This document shows, piece by piece, positions 62,753 through 64,000 of a DNA stretch of 64,000 bases; the first letter of the stretch is position 1; every line of letters begins with the position of its first letter. Under the pieces are notes generated by a model. That model ran no database searches and was not told the origin of the DNA. It saw nothing but the letters and a program-made list of their open reading frames with translations. The stretch is from Symbiodinium natans (Eukaryota; Sar; Dinophyceae; Suessiales; Symbiodiniaceae), in contig CAJNDS010001224.1 in NCBI GenBank assembly GCA_905221605.1, forward strand, positions 1,528,056 to 1,592,055. The letters run 5' to 3'. Position numbers and translations under genes: made by a program.

Positions 62753-63853
62753 GTGCTTGGGGAGGTTTGCAGCGAGTGGTGGCTGCTCGACGAGGACTAG
62801 AAATTGCTTGAGAACCCCAAAGGAATCAAAAGACTCTTCTTTTTTACCGGTAGTATAGGGATTATCATGTCTTACTCTTTTGGGTGGTAGTATAGGGATT
62901 ATCATGTTTTACTCTTTTGGGTGGTAGTATAGGGATTATCATGTTTTACTTGGGTTCTTAAGCGAATAGTAGAGGAGGAGCAGCATGAGCTGTATGATGT
63001 CATCGTGCGGGCTCGTGAACTTGATGTAGGCTGGCGGCTCCAGGCGGGGGCTTTCCGAAAATAGAGGGGAGGGGGTACCCCTTTTGGATCCCAACAAGAG
63101 AATCCCCTTACTGTCAAGGGACCCCCCGCAAAAAGCGTACCTTTATTTTGGTAACCCTAAACCCTAAACCCTAAACCCTAAACCCTAAACAAACCCTAAA
63201 CCCTAAATACCCAGGTGGACAAAGTCTTGGAGGTCATCGGCCAGCAGAGCGACCTTTGCCATCTCAGCCGATCGCCGTTCCGCTTGCGCCCTGTCATCTC
63301 ACGCTCGGGCTTCTCCCAGTCTCAGCCCAACTTGCTCAGGAGCCAGGTGGGGAGGTTGACGAAAAGAAGGGGCCCGCAGTAGAGTGGCCCCAAGTAGTTG
63401 TAACAAGGACCCCAAGAAGGTGCCCTAAACCCTAAACCCTAAACCCTAAAGACCAAACTTCGGACTCCCCCCCAGGCGTTGAGCAGTCAACGCACCTCCT
63501 CTCGTGGACTCTCCTGGGCTCGTCAGTCCGTGTGGGAACGGGAAAGCATTCCGAAGGATCCGCCGAAGAAGCCCCTTGGTTTAGGGTTTAGGGTTTAGCT
63601 GAACCAGGCGCGCTGAGACAAGCCTGTGCAAAAAGGGTTTAGCTGAAGGAGTGCACTTGCTGCATTTTTTGGGATACTACAATCTACGAATTGCTAAAGA
63701 ACCCCGCAATAGTATAAGTATTCTTCCTTATCAGGATTATAGGGGTAATAGAGGGATTTGTCATTGACTTTTTTTTTTTTTTTGGGGGGGGGGGGTTGCG
63801 TGTTCTTAAGCAAATAGCAGTCATCCCCTGTAGAACTGAAAGTGTACACTTTT

Positions 63854-63888
<35 letters not shown>

Positions 63889-64000
63889 GGGGGGGGGGGG
63901 GGCGGGGGCTTTATGAGCTCAGCAACTCAGGCCCATTCCCTGGTGGCAGCCCAGGCAAGTGCCTTGGCTCACGGGGCAGCCGGCGTTCCCCGGCCAGCAG
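62753..64000 (+). CDS. Multi-exon gene running off the window, unknown protein
   Basis: Exons 62753-62791 (VLGEVCSEWWLLD), 62975-63043 (EEQHELYDVIVRARELDVGW...), 63215-63346 (VDKVLEVIGQQSDLCHLSRS...) and 63476-63578 (ALSSQRTSSRGLSWARQSVW...) join in phase with GA-AG, GC-AG and GT-AG introns. A further segment 63599-about 63636 (EPGALRQACAKR) follows after only 20 bases of TTTAGGG repeat. The segment 63931-64000 (AHSLVAAQASALAHGAAGVP) follows a nested F7/F8 intron and runs off the end. The Ser/Arg-rich middle suggests a disordered region. It may be the continuation of the gene at 61977. No domain recognised. Confidence 0.55.
62792..62974 (+). mobile_element. Intron made of an F8 element with an internal triplication
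   Basis: 183-nt GA-AG intron from GAGGACTAGAAATTGCTTGAG to GGGTTCTTAAGCGAATAGTAGAG. The unit GGTAGTATAGGGATTATCAT is repeated three times (62848-62950) with a 38-bp period. Confidence 0.75.
63044..63214 (+). mobile_element. GC-AG intron with an F10 element and a CCCTAAA array
   Basis: 171-nt intron starting GCGGGGGCTTTCC. The left part is F10 (TTTCCGAAAATAGAGGGG ... AGAATCCCCTTACTG). The right part is a CCCTAAA array leading to CCCAG. Confidence 0.65.
63640..63930 (+). mobile_element. F7 element with a nested F8 element
   Basis: The outer left part is GCATTTTTTGGGATACTACAATC and the outer right part CCCCTGTAGAACTGAAAGTG ... GAGCTCAGCAACTCAG; together they form F7. Between ACAATC and TCATCCCC sits an F8 element (about 63688-63820, AATTGCTAAAGAACCCC to TTCTTAAGCAAATAGCAG). 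Both contain T-run/G-run tracts. Confidence 0.75.

Noticed and set aside
1-64000. A chromosome end or subtelomere
   Set aside because: The arrays are short, in both orientations, spread over the whole window and interleaved with exons of a conserved gene. No terminal array at either edge.
1-64000. CRISPR arrays in the regularly repeated CCCTAAA tracts
   Set aside because: The units are contiguous heptamers without spacers, in DNA with spliceosomal introns.

Overview
The window looks like nuclear DNA of a dinoflagellate. (1) Protein-coding sequence is cut into dozens of short exons (20-250 nt), and every exon I can support lies on the + strand, as in unidirectional dinoflagellate gene arrays. 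(2) Introns use GC-AG and GA-AG as well as GT-AG splice sites, usually with G after the acceptor. (3) Many introns are short inverted-repeat elements flanked by small target duplications, which is the behaviour of the introner elements known from dinoflagellates. (4) Arrays of the TTTAGGG/CCCTAAA telomere-type heptamer occur every few hundred bases in both orientations, mainly in introns or inside introner elements. Genus cannot be read from this. No rRNA, tRNA, CRISPR or prokaryotic feature was seen.

The best-resolved gene is 10994-16528. Fifteen exons join in a single frame into 467 codons of an FAD/NAD(P)-dependent oxidoreductase of the NDH-2/AIFM2 type. Its 14 introns show how the locus grew: intron 5 is one intact introner, intron 4 is an introner with another nested inside it, intron 11 keeps introner ends around a TTTAGGG array, and intron 7 is a bare CCCTAAA array between two exact 27-bp copies of exon sequence. 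Other coding regions are a nuclease-motif exon (about 2.5 kb), a gene beginning with a signal peptide (5035), a predicted 155-aa protein of unknown function (17706-19146), a KH-domain coding block (41.1-42.1 kb) and several exon chains without recognisable domains (34.3-36.0, 38.3-39.8, 54.2-56.4, 58.7-59.4 and 62.0-64.0 kb). Most remaining exons are 20-60-codon islands placed by open frame, plausible amino-acid composition and splice signals. They could not be tied to a family, and several are open in more than one frame.

I recognise about twelve inverted-repeat element families, called F1 to F12 here; these are my labels and not database names. The palindromic ends of several families (CTTGG...CCAAG, CTACT...AGTAG) carry an AG on the right side in either orientation, so an insertion brings its own 3' splice site, while the duplicated target supplies the GC/GA/GT donor. 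The telomere-type heptamer read as TTTAGGG likewise contains a possible donor (G|GTTTAG) and acceptor (TTTAG|G). The candidate undescribed system is therefore a telomere-type repeat that inserts at internal sites with target duplication and becomes part of, or all of, an intron. All exon structures are by-eye predictions and need transcript data.
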